A program made the position numbers and the translations under genes. A DNA stretch of 64,000 nucleotides, taken from the NCBI GenBank assembly GCA_013398295.1, contig VZSF01008892.1, positions 86,846 to 150,845 of the forward strand, given 5' to 3'. Positions 31,831 to 44,161 of this stretch are shown one piece after another. The notes below the pieces were generated by a model. The model did not search any database. It saw nothing but the letters and a program-made list of their open reading frames with translations, and was not told the DNA's origin. Origin of the DNA: Chionis minor (taxonomy: Eukaryota > Chordata > Aves > Charadriiformes > Chionididae). How positions within the stretch are numbered: position 1 is the first letter of the stretch; every line of letters starts with the position of its first letter.

Positions 31831-32074
31831 CTATAAGCAGTCCGAGACTTCAGAGGTCCATCGCAGAATTTTTGCTGATCTGGATCACACCTTCCTCCTA
31901 GATTTTCCATTTCTCCTCCAAGCTTAATATCAAAGCTTTTATAGTCGCTGTCAGGGTTTTCAGCACATCTACTGGCAAAATAATTTGTCTGGTAGATGCG
32001 TATAGAGTCGTTGTGCTTGTACTCCAGGTAGGAAGGTAATGGGTGCTGCTCATCAGGCTTTGGTCCTTCACTAC
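31831..32074 (-). CDS. PTPRB: PTPRB coding exon 18: membrane-proximal module, part 2
   Basis: Residues 1483-1564. It contains LPSYLEYKHNDSIRIYQTN, NYFASRCAENP and cysteine-bearing GGRCDPDQQKFCDGPL. Of two adjacent AG acceptors, the upstream one (exon starting GTAGTGAAG) gives the in-frame ADGSEGPKP junction. The other would shift frame. It is 244 bases. This region lies just outside the membrane. Confidence 0.93.
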
Positions 32075-33284
32075 CTACACCATGTGCAGAGAAAGACAGA
32101 AGGTTTAGATACCACAGCCATTAATCTGATGCAGTTTATAGGCTCAAGCTGTTGACAGACATATTCTTATCCAACTTTCTAGCATTCCTTTGAGGCTGCA
32201 CAGGCTACTGAGTGAATACAAAGCTACCGTGGTTAGGGTGTCTTGTTTCCAGTACCAGTCTTGCTATTATTTTTCGGGTAAACTTTTCTGGGGACCTTTC
32301 ATCAGAAGACCTTAGCGCAATGTTTCCAGATACAATGCTGCAATAGGCATGCACGGGTTGAATTCAGTGCTGGATCCTATCACCAGCTATTTCAAAAAGC
32401 AAGTAAAAAAAAAATCCACACACTGACAAGTCTTCTGAGAGAAAATCTGCAATAAGAAACGACAGGAGTTCTCTGAATGGAAACTCACTATAATGTGTAA
32501 AAGACTTAGGCAGGCAAAACCATGGAAATGAGTAGTCCCTTTCTCAGAGAGCTTCATAGTCTGTACAAACATGACAGAGTAGACAGTGGAAATATTATCT
32601 GTGCTTTTTTTCCCCAAGGGCTGATGGACAGAGATTAAGAAACTCTCTCAGGGGTCACAAAATATGTCCTGGCATCCCAGTAAATGAAGCCACTTCTAAA
32701 AACAATGTATTAATTGTTGAGACATTCATCTGTTTTGTCACATATAGGTCAACTGCAGAAAGGGAAGTTTACATGCATGCTACAAGGGCAATTTCTGTTC
32801 TGTTTCACAGTGCTCCACGCAAATTCATTTTCTTCAGTAAGCAAACACCACCTGGGAGATGTTACCTTTGCCTTCTCAGCATGGCTTACTGGGGTTCTCC
32901 AAAAGAGTTGCCTTACTGTTCTCACCTATCATTTAAAACTATCTTTTGAGATCTGTGTAAAACAAGGTAGTTTATTCTGTGTCCACTGCCAATGGCATCC
33001 AACATAAGCCTCCTACTGTGGAAATTTCCTGAATGTACATGAGACCATTAATCTGGAGCACAGAAGCTAACTACTGCTTCTGGCTCTGCAGTTGCTACTG
33101 GCCCTCTGAGAAGAAGACTGAGTTCCTACGTCCTCAGGCTAGGGAGCAGGTAAAGATCCAAAATCTCTATGAAACTCAGCCACTAGATGAGGAGAAGCTC
33201 CTTTGCTGTGTAGTGACGGGGGTGTACCTCCCCATGCAACTCCTGTAGGCTATAGAGAGAACGGTATTAAATCATGACACTTAC

Positions 33285-33434
33285 CATCAGCCTCTCTCAC
33301 CACCACAGTAAAGTATTTCACGGCTCCATTAGTATCACTAAACCAGCTGCAGTTAAAAGTAAAGTTGATGGAGGATTTGGTAATCAGCACCTCTTTTTTG
33401 TTCACTCGTATGTCTGGAGGTGGCTGAGGGGGAC
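33285..33434 (-). CDS. PTPRB: PTPRB coding exon 17: membrane-proximal module, part 1
   Basis: Residues 1433-1482. It begins with a proline-rich linker (RPPQPPPDIRVNKKE), then FTFNCSWFSDTNGAVKYF and VVVREAD. It is 150 bases, starts in phase 1 and ends in phase 1. The acceptor follows a long T-rich tract, seen as A-rich sequence on the plus strand. Sequons NFT and NCS are present. Confidence 0.95.
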
Positions 33435-35369
33435 CTGAGTAATTAAAAAAAAAAAGAAAGGAAAAAAAAAAAGAAAAAAGCATTACCTATGTATTTGCTG
33501 TGAGCTAGACCTAGTGAGGGAAATGCAACTCTTAATAAAGCTCAGTTGACTGGACCCAAGTCTCTGATTCTATTCTCTTTGCAATCAAGAAAGTGTCTTC
33601 ACCTCCCGCAGGGAAACTGCCAAAGGATGAAACAAGCCAGCAGTGAATTAACTATAATAACAGTGGCAGCTCCTCCGTAGGAATTCCTGCAGAAGCCCAC
33701 ATGGAAATGCATTAAAGTCTTGCTAAATCTACGAAATCAGAAATTATAGCTGCTAAAAATGACACAGGTTTAAGCCAGGTATTTGGAGGTCACATAGCAC
33801 ACTCACTACAGGAAGTTACCTATTTTAAGCACCTAAATTTCTGCTTCCTTTTCCAGAGAAACAGCCCTGAGTCAGCCAGGTGCACCATTCAACTATAGAA
33901 TACCATCTTCCAGACTGACCACAGAATTTCAATAGGAAGTGTTCTTCATACAATAGAAAGTTATACCTCAAACTGTGAACCAGCAGAACTAAACTGGAAA
34001 GCAAAGTACATAGGAAAAAACCTTCAGAGAACCACTGCAGCAAAAATGGGGATTTTAAAGACCTCCATCATTGAATCTCTTAAAAATTTGTATTACTGAA
34101 ACTATGTTGCATGTATGGGAAATATATCAAATATGTAAGCAGGTGGCTAAACTTCAAAGGTTTAAGACCGCAAAAAGAACAAATAATTCACACACCTATA
34201 CATTGATTAGCTAAACCTCTTAGACCTACAAAGACTAGCTGCAATTTTTTGTGCTCCCTTGAGGTAGGGCCTCCAGTGCTAACCAGGGCCTGGGAGGGCA
34301 GCCATGTTCAAAACAAATACGAACAAACGTGAAACAGCTAACCTTCAAGTGGGACTCAGTCTCACTTCTTGTGACATGAGTAGCTGGTTCTTACTACATC
34401 TGATTTTGTAGTATCCCTTCTGGTACAGGAAGGAGATGACATGGTTGCAATTAAAGGGAAATTTATGGGGGAAAGGAGAAGGTGGGTTGGTGACCAAACT
34501 CTGCAGCTTAGCTCACTAGCTCTGAAACCAAACATAATTTTTATGATCTAACATTTCACTCAAATGTGGCTTTTAATAAGCAGCTATAGAGGCATCCCTG
34601 AAAAGGCCTCCCGGCTGTCCTGTCACTTTTGAGAGGTTTGGGCCTGGAGCGCTTCAGGCCCCTGCTTTGTGCTGTGCCACTGAATCTAGAGGTACTGCAA
34701 AAACTGGAGCAGCTCTAGGGTCAGCAATGGCAGGCTGTTGGCCATGGTGGCACCTGGCAGTGCGGAGGCACCAGCAGATGCTGCCACTACCTTCCACTCA
34801 GCTGCCTGAGGGGGGAGAAACTGCAGAAGCCGTTTCAGAGCACAGGCTTTGGAAATCTGTGATCTTCCCTCGGGTCTAAATCCTACAGGTGATTTGGTCA
34901 GGTAGCAGCTCAAAAGAGTGTACGGAGAGCTCAGAGGACCCAGTGCCACAACCCAATATCCTTACTGAAGGATCACGTTCCTGAGGATGGCTATTGTCTG
35001 TGAGGGGAAACAGCTAGGTGCAGGAAGCCAAGCAGCAACCATGAGGACAAAGGTGTGGGACGACAAGGACATTTTTAGTGCTGAACATCAGAGTGACAGG
35101 ATAATTTTTCATGTTTCTCAGGCTATATTTCATGAATGAGCCAAATTAGCAGGTCTGCAATATAATGAGAGGCAATCTAGTTAAAATCCTGCATTGCCTG
35201 TCACAAGAGGGACCATAAGGACACATTGACCCTATTTTGGCCGCCAGGTTACAAATGCCACACACTGGCAATTTTGGAGTTCAGGACTCCTTTTGCTGTC
35301 TAACCAACACAAGCAATTGCTTATTGCTGCTCAACACCGCCCTTCATGGCAACTCCGAATTCCACTTAC

Positions 35370-35648
35370 GGTCGATCATTGTGATGGTGCTGTCTTCAAC
35401 TACTTCACTTGTCATGTCGGCAGAATGCACCTTGATGGACACCAGGTATCGTTTGTGGGGAACGAGGGTCATGATATTAAGCAGAGATTTGTCTTTTTCT
35501 ATCCTTTTAGAAAATTCTACTTCGCGAGTGTCTAGTTTTTTGCATTCGACGCTATACCCATCGAAGTCAGAATCGGGAGGAGTCCAGGAACAGGCGATGG
35601 CAGTAGAGGTCTGGGGCCGACAATGAAGGCTTTGTATCTTGTCTGGTT
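35370..35648 (-). CDS. PTPRB: PTPRB coding exon 16: FNIII module 16
   Basis: Residues 1340-1432. It starts KPDKIQSLHCRPQTSTAI, has CSWTPPDSDFDGYSVECKK, LVPHKRYLVSIKV and ends TITMIDR. I chose the CTCTAG acceptor at 35649-35650 because only it joins exon 15 in frame. The AAG further upstream would shift frame. It is 279 bases, phase 1-1. Confidence 0.93.
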
Positions 35649-35993
35649 CTAGAGGAACATCGAGAAGTTGAAGCTTAGTGGGAAAAGGGACAGACATCAT
35701 ACACTCTCTGCTCACCCTACAGCCCCTAGATTCTGCATCAACCATTTGATCAGAGCAGGAGGCTGGGAGCCAGAATTCCCAGCTCTCCTGCAAATGTGCA
35801 TTGCCCGATTATTAGGCAAAGCTTCCTAACTCATTTTAGCCATGTGAAATTGGATTTAGTGACATCAGTCTCATCAGGTTTGTGAAGCTTCGGCAATTAA
35901 TTGTGAAAACAAGCAAATAAAACTACTTGCTGAAGTCTTAACGAGAACAGCAACACTGGAAAGCAATGGATTTCTAGAACTCTATTACAACTT

Positions 35994-36063
35994 ATTTGGA
36001 GGCTACATGTGGTCAACAGTATCAGTCAATACTGACACTGTTGACCACATGTAACCTCCAAAT
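35994..36063. repeat. Near-perfect inverted repeat (hairpin) in intron
   Basis: Arms 35994-36026 and 36031-36063 are complementary over 33 bases with two mismatches, separated by CAAT. On the PTPRB sense strand both mismatches (36003/36054 and 36021/36036) become G-U wobbles, so the pre-mRNA could form an uninterrupted 33-pair stem with a four-base loop. Confidence 0.9.
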
Positions 36064-36086
36064 GGATCAGTCAATACTGATACTGT
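36021..36086 (+). repeat. Direct 21-base repeat overlapping the hairpin
   Basis: The hairpin centre ATCAGTCAATACTGACACTG (36021-36040) recurs at 36066-36085 with one difference (ATCAGTCAATACTGATACTG), and both are followed by T. The offset is 45 bases. It offers an alternative pairing partner for the left arm. Confidence 0.85.
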
Positions 36087-36873
36087 CATCGTGTGACTGA
36101 TCTAGTTTCCTGGGCAGCATGTGGTGTGTCCATGTTACTGAAGCATAGCACAGAAGTACGCTTTATCCATGTAATATTGGAGCACCATTTATAAAATGCA
36201 ACATGTAACAAGGACGGGATTTCACTTTCAGATGGCAGATATCTACAATTATGTGATTAAATACAGGTGAAAAATGTAGCTACGCTCTCATTTTAATTAA
36301 TGTGCTGAATGAAGTCTAAAGAGCTATTCAGATTATTAAACACAGAAGTCAATTTGGAGCTGAATCCCACCTCAAGTGACATGAGGGTTTGCCAAGGCTC
36401 AGTTATTTTTACAATTCCAGGTCACTTTTTCAAATCAGCCTGCTACTGAGGTTGCTAGAGGCAGATAGAGATGATACGGATCCAGACACAGACAGAGACC
36501 CAGAGCAGTGAAACCCAGCAGGGTTTCATTCATCTTTCCTGTCAGATTGTTAGGAAACATTTTGATTATTTCAATATCCTACTGTCAGAGAAGTACGGAT
36601 ATTCAGTCTCATTTTACCACTGAAATGGATTGATTCAGGCTCTGCAACCAAACAGCCCCACTCTGGATGTCAAGATTGCAAATGTGTGTCCATTTTCAAT
36701 CTTTAAACAGTTGCCCATGCGCACAGCAACCGCTTACAGTCTAGCTAAATTCATGGCCAGTCATTCATGAATTTATTAATGGAAATTACTGACTGTGAAA
36801 GGAATTGGGAAGTTTTAACAGTTTTGCATCGTCTCCAGCTAAGTGTTAGGGTGCAATGGAAATTGTTACTTAC

Positions 36874-37155
36874 TTGTTCTCACACTTGCAGCCTGTGACT
36901 GACTGTATGTCTTCCAGCTGTCGCCACTGACCGTCCTGACTCTGAACTCATAGAGTCTTCCTGGTCGCAGGCCATGGATGATGCGGACTTTTGATTTGCT
37001 GCTGCTGTAGGGATTGAATACTGTGAGGGGATCTTTTGGAAGCCACTGCAACTCAAAATCGTCATAGTCTGTCCAGTCTGGAGGACCCAGCCAAGTGATT
37101 GATAAAGAAGTATTTGCAACATCAGTAAACGACACAGTGTTAGGAGGGCTGGGTG
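36874..37155 (-). CDS. PTPRB: PTPRB coding exon 15: FNIII module 15
   Basis: Residues 1246-1339. The module begins APSPPNTVSFTDVANTSL, has ITWLGPPDWTDYDDFELQW, LRPGRLYEFRVRTVSGDSW and ends AASVRT. It is 282 bases, phase 1-1, with acceptor TATAG and donor GTAAGT. The DWTDYDDFELQWLP segment is highly characteristic of PTPRB. Confidence 0.96.
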
Positions 37156-37540
37156 CTATATAGAAAGGGGAGGGGGGGGAAGAAGAAAAAAAAAGAGATT
37201 CTTAACAAATTTTTACACAAGACAAGATGAAACGTTTTATTTTCTTCATGCATCACAAAGTGGTTTATATTATCTTGTGTACACAGGCAGTTACCGCATG
37301 TGCCTTGATGCTGGTGAGTTTCACAGACATTACATATTCCTGGGCCTTTGAAACAAACATAGTGCTGAACAAAATGACACTCTGTTGGTTTAATACCCTT
37401 AGGGACATCCTTTATCTTTACACCCTCAGTGACACTCATAATATATCCTCCCGCAGAATAAGTCTGTTGCATAGTTGTGAACTAATATGAATTCTGACAG
37501 ATGGGACTAACAAAAATCCCAAGGCTTTTGTGTGTTTTAC

Positions 37541-37804
37541 CTGTTCTTCCTTCAGCGTTTGCTGTGTTGATCAGGTCACCACTGTGAGTCACCACAACCA
37601 GAGTGTACTTTCTGCCAGGAACAAGCCCCTGGAAATGCCACTCTTTCAGGTCTTTCCTGTGCCACGTTTCTTTCTGTGTCCCATTTGGGTTGTAAAGATT
37701 CAGCTCATAGAAGTCAACGTCTCCTGCTGCTGGACCCCAGGTGAACCACAGACTGTCTGTCATGTTTCGGTTGGATGCCTTGAGACCAACAACTGGAGCT
37801 GGTA
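37541..37804 (-). CDS. PTPRB: PTPRB coding exon 14: FNIII module 14
   Basis: Residues 1158-1245. The module begins VPAPVVGLKASNRNMTDSL, has FTWGPAAGDVDFYELNLY, sequon NGT, LVPGRKYTLVVVTHSG and ends AEGRT. It is 264 bases, phase 1-1, with acceptor TTTCAG. It resembles the preceding module through the shared THSGDL segment. Confidence 0.95.
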
Positions 37805-38638
37805 CTGAAAAAAAGGGGATAGGTATTACATTGTGTAGAAGATTGTTAGGGTGAGGAGAAAGTAACAAGGTCAAGCAGACCTTACACTTCCAATGACAGC
37901 CACGTAATAATCTAGAAAGCTACAACAGCTGGCCAAAAAGCCAGAAAGCACGAGGAAGTATAGCTCAATAGTTTGCTTTCTTATTTCGAACGGCCACTGT
38001 CCCAAAAAGAAGCTGAAATGTTCATAATAGACAGTTTTGCAAATTTTAAGTGGCATTTTTCCAGTCAGCATCTAGAAACATCCAATTCTGAGGTAGCTGA
38101 AGAAAGTGCACCACTGCCCAGAGACAGTGGTACACAGAGCTTACTCTATGGTGCCTCAGAGGATAATGAAAAGTTTCACAGAGTGTCAGGGCTGCTAGAG
38201 CTGCTTAGGAAACTCTGCTTCTCCTGGGTGGCTGAACAAACATGGAGCTGCAGCCAGAGCTCTCCACAGGAAACAAGTTTTATTTCACTGGGAGCCTGTC
38301 TGCCCCATTAACCCTACTTGCTTTGCATTATTGTCTTTTCCACTCATAGAACAATATCGCTTTTAGGTTCGGAGGCAGCTGTTTTCCTTTGAGGCTTATG
38401 CAGCATACGTCGGGATGTTCTTCTCCTGACCTGGGTATCTAGGAACTATTGCTCCAATTTTCCTCTTGTAACCATATCATTCAGAATTTATTTTCTTCTT
38501 TTTCTAATGCTTTTCATGAGTAAGAGCTAATTTTGATATTTCTAATAGTTGCTCTAATCTAGCATGAGCATCTGACCAGCTCATTGATGGGACATTAGCA
38601 CCACACTGGAGACAGATGATTTTCTTAGATATTCTTGC

Positions 38639-38902
38639 CTGTTCTTCCAAAGACAGATGACTCATTGGTGAGGTCTCCGCTGTGGGTAACAATCACCATT
38701 CGATACATCCTGCCTTGCCGCAGGTTCTGGAATGAACATTGTTGGAGGTGTTGCTCCCCTGAAATCCTGTCATGAAGGGATTTGTCTGGGTTGTATAGGA
38801 AGATGTCATATGAATCAAGCTCCCCTTGCGAGGTGGTCCAGCTGAAGGACAGTCGGTCAGTGGTGTTCTCTGTGACCTTCAGATTTGTGACAGCTGCTGG
38901 AA
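38639..38902 (-). CDS. PTPRB: PTPRB coding exon 13: FNIII module 13, GC donor
   Basis: Residues 1070-1157. The module begins VPAAVTNLKVTENTTDRL, has FSWTTSQGELDSYDIFL, LRQGRMYRMVIVTHSG and ends SVFGRT. It is 264 bases, phase 1-1. The 5' splice site is ACAG followed by GCAAGA, a non-canonical GC donor. There is no GT at this position, and reading on meets a stop a few codons later. Confidence 0.93.
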
Positions 38903-39538
38903 CTGAAAAGAAGAATAAATGCATGAGTAAATATCAAAGTGTCTAACCACTAAGCTGAACCTTTAATAAAGTAAGAACTCATGGCTGGAATTAATTTCAA
39001 TTAAGCCACAAGTAGCTAAGTAATGTCAACAGCAACTTTCAGAAGCAAAGGGAAAGCATTTATGAGGTGCTGCTGAGTCTTTCCAATACAACGTTTGTAT
39101 TTCTCAGCAGGCCTGGTTCTCCAGCCCGTGCTCACACAGAACTGTCCATTAGTTTCTACACGAAGTGTTAATTGAGTAAAGACTGCAAGACTTGGTTCTA
39201 AGTTTAGAGGTGTGTATTCACATCAAATCCTGCACTAAGAACCTTAAGATTGTGAATTAAAACTTGATGACAATAAAGCATTCATGTAGTTCCATAACAG
39301 ATAGACTGAGGGAAGCATTCAGTACTTTGGTTTAATATCCTTATTATGAACCACTACCACATTATTATGTTAACAAATTTCAGATTCACATACCAAGCAC
39401 ATAATGGGAAAAATGATGCATAAATATCTGGATTCTGTCCTTACTGGAATCACTCCAGAATCAAGACACACGGATGATTCATGTATTTAATGATATCTGA
39501 CTGAGGGAACTATAAATAAACCAAGATGTTCTAATTAC

Positions 39539-39808
39539 CTGTTCGGCCAACAGTTTCTGCTCGTTTACTGAAAAGCCCGCCACTGACTGTCAAAACTTGT
39601 ATTTTATACTTCTTGCCGGCTAATAAATCTTCAAATTTGTGCTGCTTGGCAGTAGCTGGCTCTGATTTGTTGCTCAGGAGGATTCCTTGCTCGTTCAAGA
39701 GCAGAATGTCGTATCTTTCAGCTACACCAGGAGCTTTCTGCCAGGTTACTAACAAGGAATGACTGCTGTAAGCATGATGGGCTAATAATTCCTGGACAGA
39801 GGCTGGAA
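39539..39808 (-). CDS. PTPRB: PTPRB coding exon 12: FNIII module 12
   Basis: Residues 980-1069. The module begins IPASVQELLAHHAYSS, has VTWQKAPGVAERYDILLL, LLAGKKYKIQVLTVSGG and ends ETVGRT. It is 270 bases, phase 1-1, with donor GTAATT. An NKS sequon is visible. Confidence 0.95.
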
Positions 39809-40702
39809 CTGGAAGCAACAATTGAAGGCAGGACATTACCAGGTGAAATACGGACCATTCAATACACAACTATGAATACAGTAATTAATAGAGAATATCC
39901 GTATACATTTGCATGTTCACTTGTGGGAAAAGGGATATTTGTGCATGTGTTTGCACAAGCAAATAACTCCTAGACATAAATACAGTCAGATTAAGTTACA
40001 GAGCATCAGGGACATCTGAACTGGGCATGCAGAAGCAAGAGATACACAAAAATTATCATGAAAAGAGAGAGAGGAAGAGTGAGATGAACTGGCCAAAACA
40101 GTTAAGAAAGGCATGTGAAGAAAAACTGAAAAATAAAGAAGTGGTAAATTGGTGCAAAATAGTGGCACAGAACAGAAAACATTAGCCGGCAGCTGTTGGA
40201 CAAAAGTCAAGGCCGCAGAAACACATGCAGGTGCTAAAGACAGAGGACAGATTAAAAACAAGGTGTTCCACTGTTTGTGTGTCCTGACACGTAGCATATT
40301 GGGGTAATACATTGTCTAGCAAGCCTTGACCATGCAATGGTCTCTGCTAGAACACAGTATCTGACTACCTGGAGCCCTGCAGTTGTATGTGATGGATGGG
40401 AACAGGCACAGGACTGGAGGGGGCTTGAACTGCATTCATCCTACAAAGGCACACTTTGGGCTGAGACCTGAATTCCACACACATTTACCCAGCTAAAGCT
40501 ACTCATGTGACAGATCTCGCTGGTATTAACAGAGCCATGCCTAAGTGTTCGCAAGAGTGAGGACTCATGCTCGTTAAGACAAAAACTTCTCGTGAGTCTG
40601 GGTCTCCCCATACCCAATGGTACATTCATAAACACTATTAAATAAGGGTCAGATTTTGAGAAGACATAATGCGACTTGCTCCTTGTCTCAAAAGAAACGT
40701 AC

Positions 40703-40966
40703 TTGTTCTCCCAAAAGCGTCTAAGCTGTTATGCAAGGTGCCACTGTTAGATTGCACCACCACCCGGTACTGTTCCCCAGCTTCCAACTTGTGAAACATG
40801 TGCTCAGAGACGTGTTTGGAGACACTCTGGGAATCAAGCTGATGGTTTTGCTGAAATATAGTCACTGTGTAGGAATCAACATCTCCGCCTCCAGGAGTCC
40901 AGCTCACTTTCAGGCTGTTTGTCAGGCCGTTAGGTGACACATGAATGTTTCTGACTGCGCTTGGAA
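40703..40966 (-). CDS. PTPRB: PTPRB coding exon 11: FNIII module 11
   Basis: Residues 892-979. The module begins IPSAVRNIHVSPNGLTNSL, has VSWTPGGGDVDSYTVTI, LEAGEQYRVVV and ends DAFGRT. It is 264 bases, phase 1-1, with acceptor TTCCAG and donor GTACGT. Confidence 0.95.
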
Positions 40967-41690
40967 CTGGAAGAGAAAAGGAACACAAAGGCACCCGCTC
41001 ACGAAAGTTCCTGTTTGATTCAGACATTTTAATTCCTACTTTTTTATGGTGACAGCAAATGATTCAAAGGACAAAGAGCATTTGCATGTACAAGTAATTT
41101 CCCTTATGGGTAAACACAAGTAAAGCTGAAGACATTTGTGTAGGATTGTGCCATTTTAGAAAAGCAATTCTATGTGTTTATAAGAGGAAAAGTAAAGAAA
41201 ATGTAAATTAAACAGAAAAAAAGTTTGTATGTTCTTTTATCTGTATAACCTCCCTCTTCTCCAAATGATGCTTTAGACATCTCAGAAAATCAAAGCTCTT
41301 ACTGTACGCTTACTTAGTAGGCATTTTGCAGTCTTAAACCCGTACATTTCAGCTGGGTAACAGAGGTGTAAAATAGCTTATGCTTATTTGTCTTGTGCAG
41401 GAAACAACTGGCACGCATGGGGATAACAGAACCCAAACACTGACATCTCAATACCATTCCTATGCAACAAATCGAATTATCTGCCAATAATCAAATATTG
41501 GTGCCTGTGACATTTGTTTATTAAGCACCGATCAAGTTGGCTGAAGTACTACTGTGATTTTGAATGAGATCTGCTGTCTTTGTGACAGTGTTGCAGAAGC
41601 TCAAATAAGATCATGGTTCTCCCTTGATTTTCTGCCCCTCATTCTTTCCTCTTTCCTCAACACATTTTTAAATACCGCATTATTTCTTAC

Positions 41691-41954
41691 TTGTCAGGCC
41701 TTCTATGAAAGTAGCACGTTGTGCATCTCCACTGATTGTCAAGACAAGAATTTTGTACAGACGTCCTGGAGTCAGAGCTGTGAACCAATACTCCTCAATC
41801 GTGTTCCCAAGGAAAATGGGTGGGAAGATCTTCATATCATTGAAGAGGAGCTGAATTTCATATTTATCAACATCCCCCTCAGCCTTTGACCAAGTTACCT
41901 GCAGATCTTCTGTGCTCCTGTTACTAAGAGTCAGTTCCTTCACTGACTCTGGCA
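41691..41954 (-). CDS. PTPRB: PTPRB coding exon 10: FNIII module 10
   Basis: Residues 804-891. The module begins MPESVKELTLSNRSTEDL, has VTWSKAEGDVDKYEIQLL, LTPGRLYKI and ends FIEGLT. It is 264 bases, phase 1-1, with donor GTAAGA. It lacks the GRT ending of its neighbours and has GLT instead. Confidence 0.95.
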
Positions 41955-42929
41955 CTGAAGGGGTGAGAAGAAAGATAGGAAAGTTCTCAGTACTTATTAC
42001 CAGATCAAAGGAAAAAGTTAAATATTAAAAAGTTAAAAATTCCAAGGCCATGCTCCTGAGCTAAAACTTTTCATTCAGTTCCCTAGGAAAAGCAGTAGAT
42101 TGCACTTATTTGCAAGGGTTGCTGTTTGTGGGCTATGCCATATCTAACACTGGAAGGTCCCCTTTCAGAACAGGGAGTCCACAATCTGTCAGCATAAAAA
42201 TAATAAACAGATAATAACAGAGCCTGCAGGGAGCTTGCATAGCCAAAAAGAATTGACCAGGATCTGCATGTACAACAAATGTGGTGCAAAGAGGCCTGAG
42301 CTAGCGGAGACCTGAGGCAAGCTGTCTATGTGACACAGCACCACACTGCGCAGTTACCAGCTCCTGCCAGATGCGGGTCAGTTGTTTTTGCCCAGTGCTA
42401 CATCTGCATTAATAAACTTGGTTTCTTAGCATGGCTCATTTGCTTACATGCAGTGCTAGATGAAGACAGGCAGCCAGCCAGATCCCTGCTGGCTCACAAA
42501 CAGCCACCTTCCCACCCTTGCCCCATGCGTTCCAACTCCAGTTCTTGGTGCAATTTGTGTTGAGTGAAGTCTAGCCTATCTTCTTCCTGATACATTTCCA
42601 TGACCAGAAAAAACTGTGTCTTGTACATTCTGGCCTAGCTTAAGCATAAATACTAAGCTGATCTGGAAAACTGCACAATTCTGTTTTTCAGTTTTCCCTG
42701 TTTCAAGATTCAGCTTTCCAAGTTCACAGCACGGGTCTCTTCTTTCGCTTTCTGTATGTCTGTAACTTAAACATTGGTCATAAACTATATGCTGCTGTCC
42801 ATATTTGGAATGACACACATTGAGAGTCACACTCAACATTCTATGTTAAAATCATAGGAGATTTTTGAGCCCAGGTAAACAGAAAAAAATCCTGGAGCGT
42901 CTCAGGATGTTTCCAGGGTGTTTACTTAC

Positions 42930-43193
42930 TTGTTCTGCCATAGACCCTTTCACTAGTTTCGTATTTCCCACTCCTTGTGCTGACTGTGACACTGTACTGC
43001 CTCCCTGGGACCAGATTAGTGAACACACATTCATTTTCATCCTTCGGGACGCTTTTTGTCTGGATGAAATCATTGTTGTTCTTGATGATCACTTCATAAT
43101 TATCAAAATATCCAGAGGCATGTAACCAGGACACCTTCAAGTAGTCGCTTCTGGCTGAATTGCTGACAGTAAGTCCCTGAACACTTGACGGGA
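42930..43193 (-). CDS. PTPRB: PTPRB coding exon 9: FNIII module 9
   Basis: Residues 716-803. The module begins VPSSVQGLTVSNSARSDYL, has KVSWLHASGYFDNYEV, LVPGRQYSVTV, and ends ERVYGRT before donor GTAAGT. It is 264 bases, phase 1-1. It is the sister of the exon 8 module. Confidence 0.96.
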
Positions 43194-44161
43194 CTGAAAG
43201 AAAAAACACAATTAAAGATTCAGAAAGCAATAACTTCCTGAAGTAACAGGAGTTGCTGTAGTGGACTATATTTGTGGTCACTACCACTTTTCTGAGGAAG
43301 TTGCAAAAAGACCACAATGTGGATTTAAGCAATACCCTAACCTCTAAAATAGTAACTGCAGTTTCCAGGCTGATTTATACTGTATGACAATACTTTGCCT
43401 TTCAAATTTTTGGTCTTTTTGGAACTTGGTTGGTTTTGCTTATAGCAGTGAATTCCATGGGTTCACACTAGTCCTGAATTTGCTTCCCCTCATTTAAAAG
43501 GGTGTCCCTTGGATTTTCACTTACATCATCAGAAGGCTAAAATTGCACTAACTTGATACTCTCTGTTGTTTTAACACCCCTTACCATCTTTCTTTCATTC
43601 TACTCGTTTACCAAGTGCAAAGTATCAGTCTTTTCAACCTTTGAGGAAGTTTTCCATCATTATTGCCACCCTTCTCTGAAATTTCTCTATTCCTGTTACT
43701 GCATGTCACTGCACGACCAAAACCACAGACATGGGTGTTACATGACCAAAAAGAATAGATGTGGGTCTTACTCATTTATGTGACACCTTACTACTATTTT
43801 AATAGTCAGCTCCTATCACATTCTTCCAGTGTTTGAGTAACTTTTCTGGGAGATGCTCTGCAGTATGTACTTCAAGAGCCAAGTCGAGGGGTTAAGGGCA
43901 GGAAAATGCATTTGAGTCAAAACTGATACATGATTTCTGCTCGCTCACAAGGATTGACATGACTTGTATGCACACTAAAGTAATTTTGTATGACATAAAG
44001 CAGCAGTTGGGGCATAAGAATAAGACTAAGTCTGTAAATTTTATGGTTTGACCCTCCATTCCCTACTCATCCATCCCAGTTTGGTCAGATATTGGTAGAT
44101 CATTGGTAATGGCTATACAAAGTGGTTACAGTGACTGTATTCACTCAGAGGCTCTCTTTAC

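Noticed and set aside
35649..35698. Upstream AAG acceptor for FNIII exon 16
   Set aside because: Splicing there would put exon 16 out of frame with exon 15. The CTCTAG acceptor restores the expected RTKPDKI junction.
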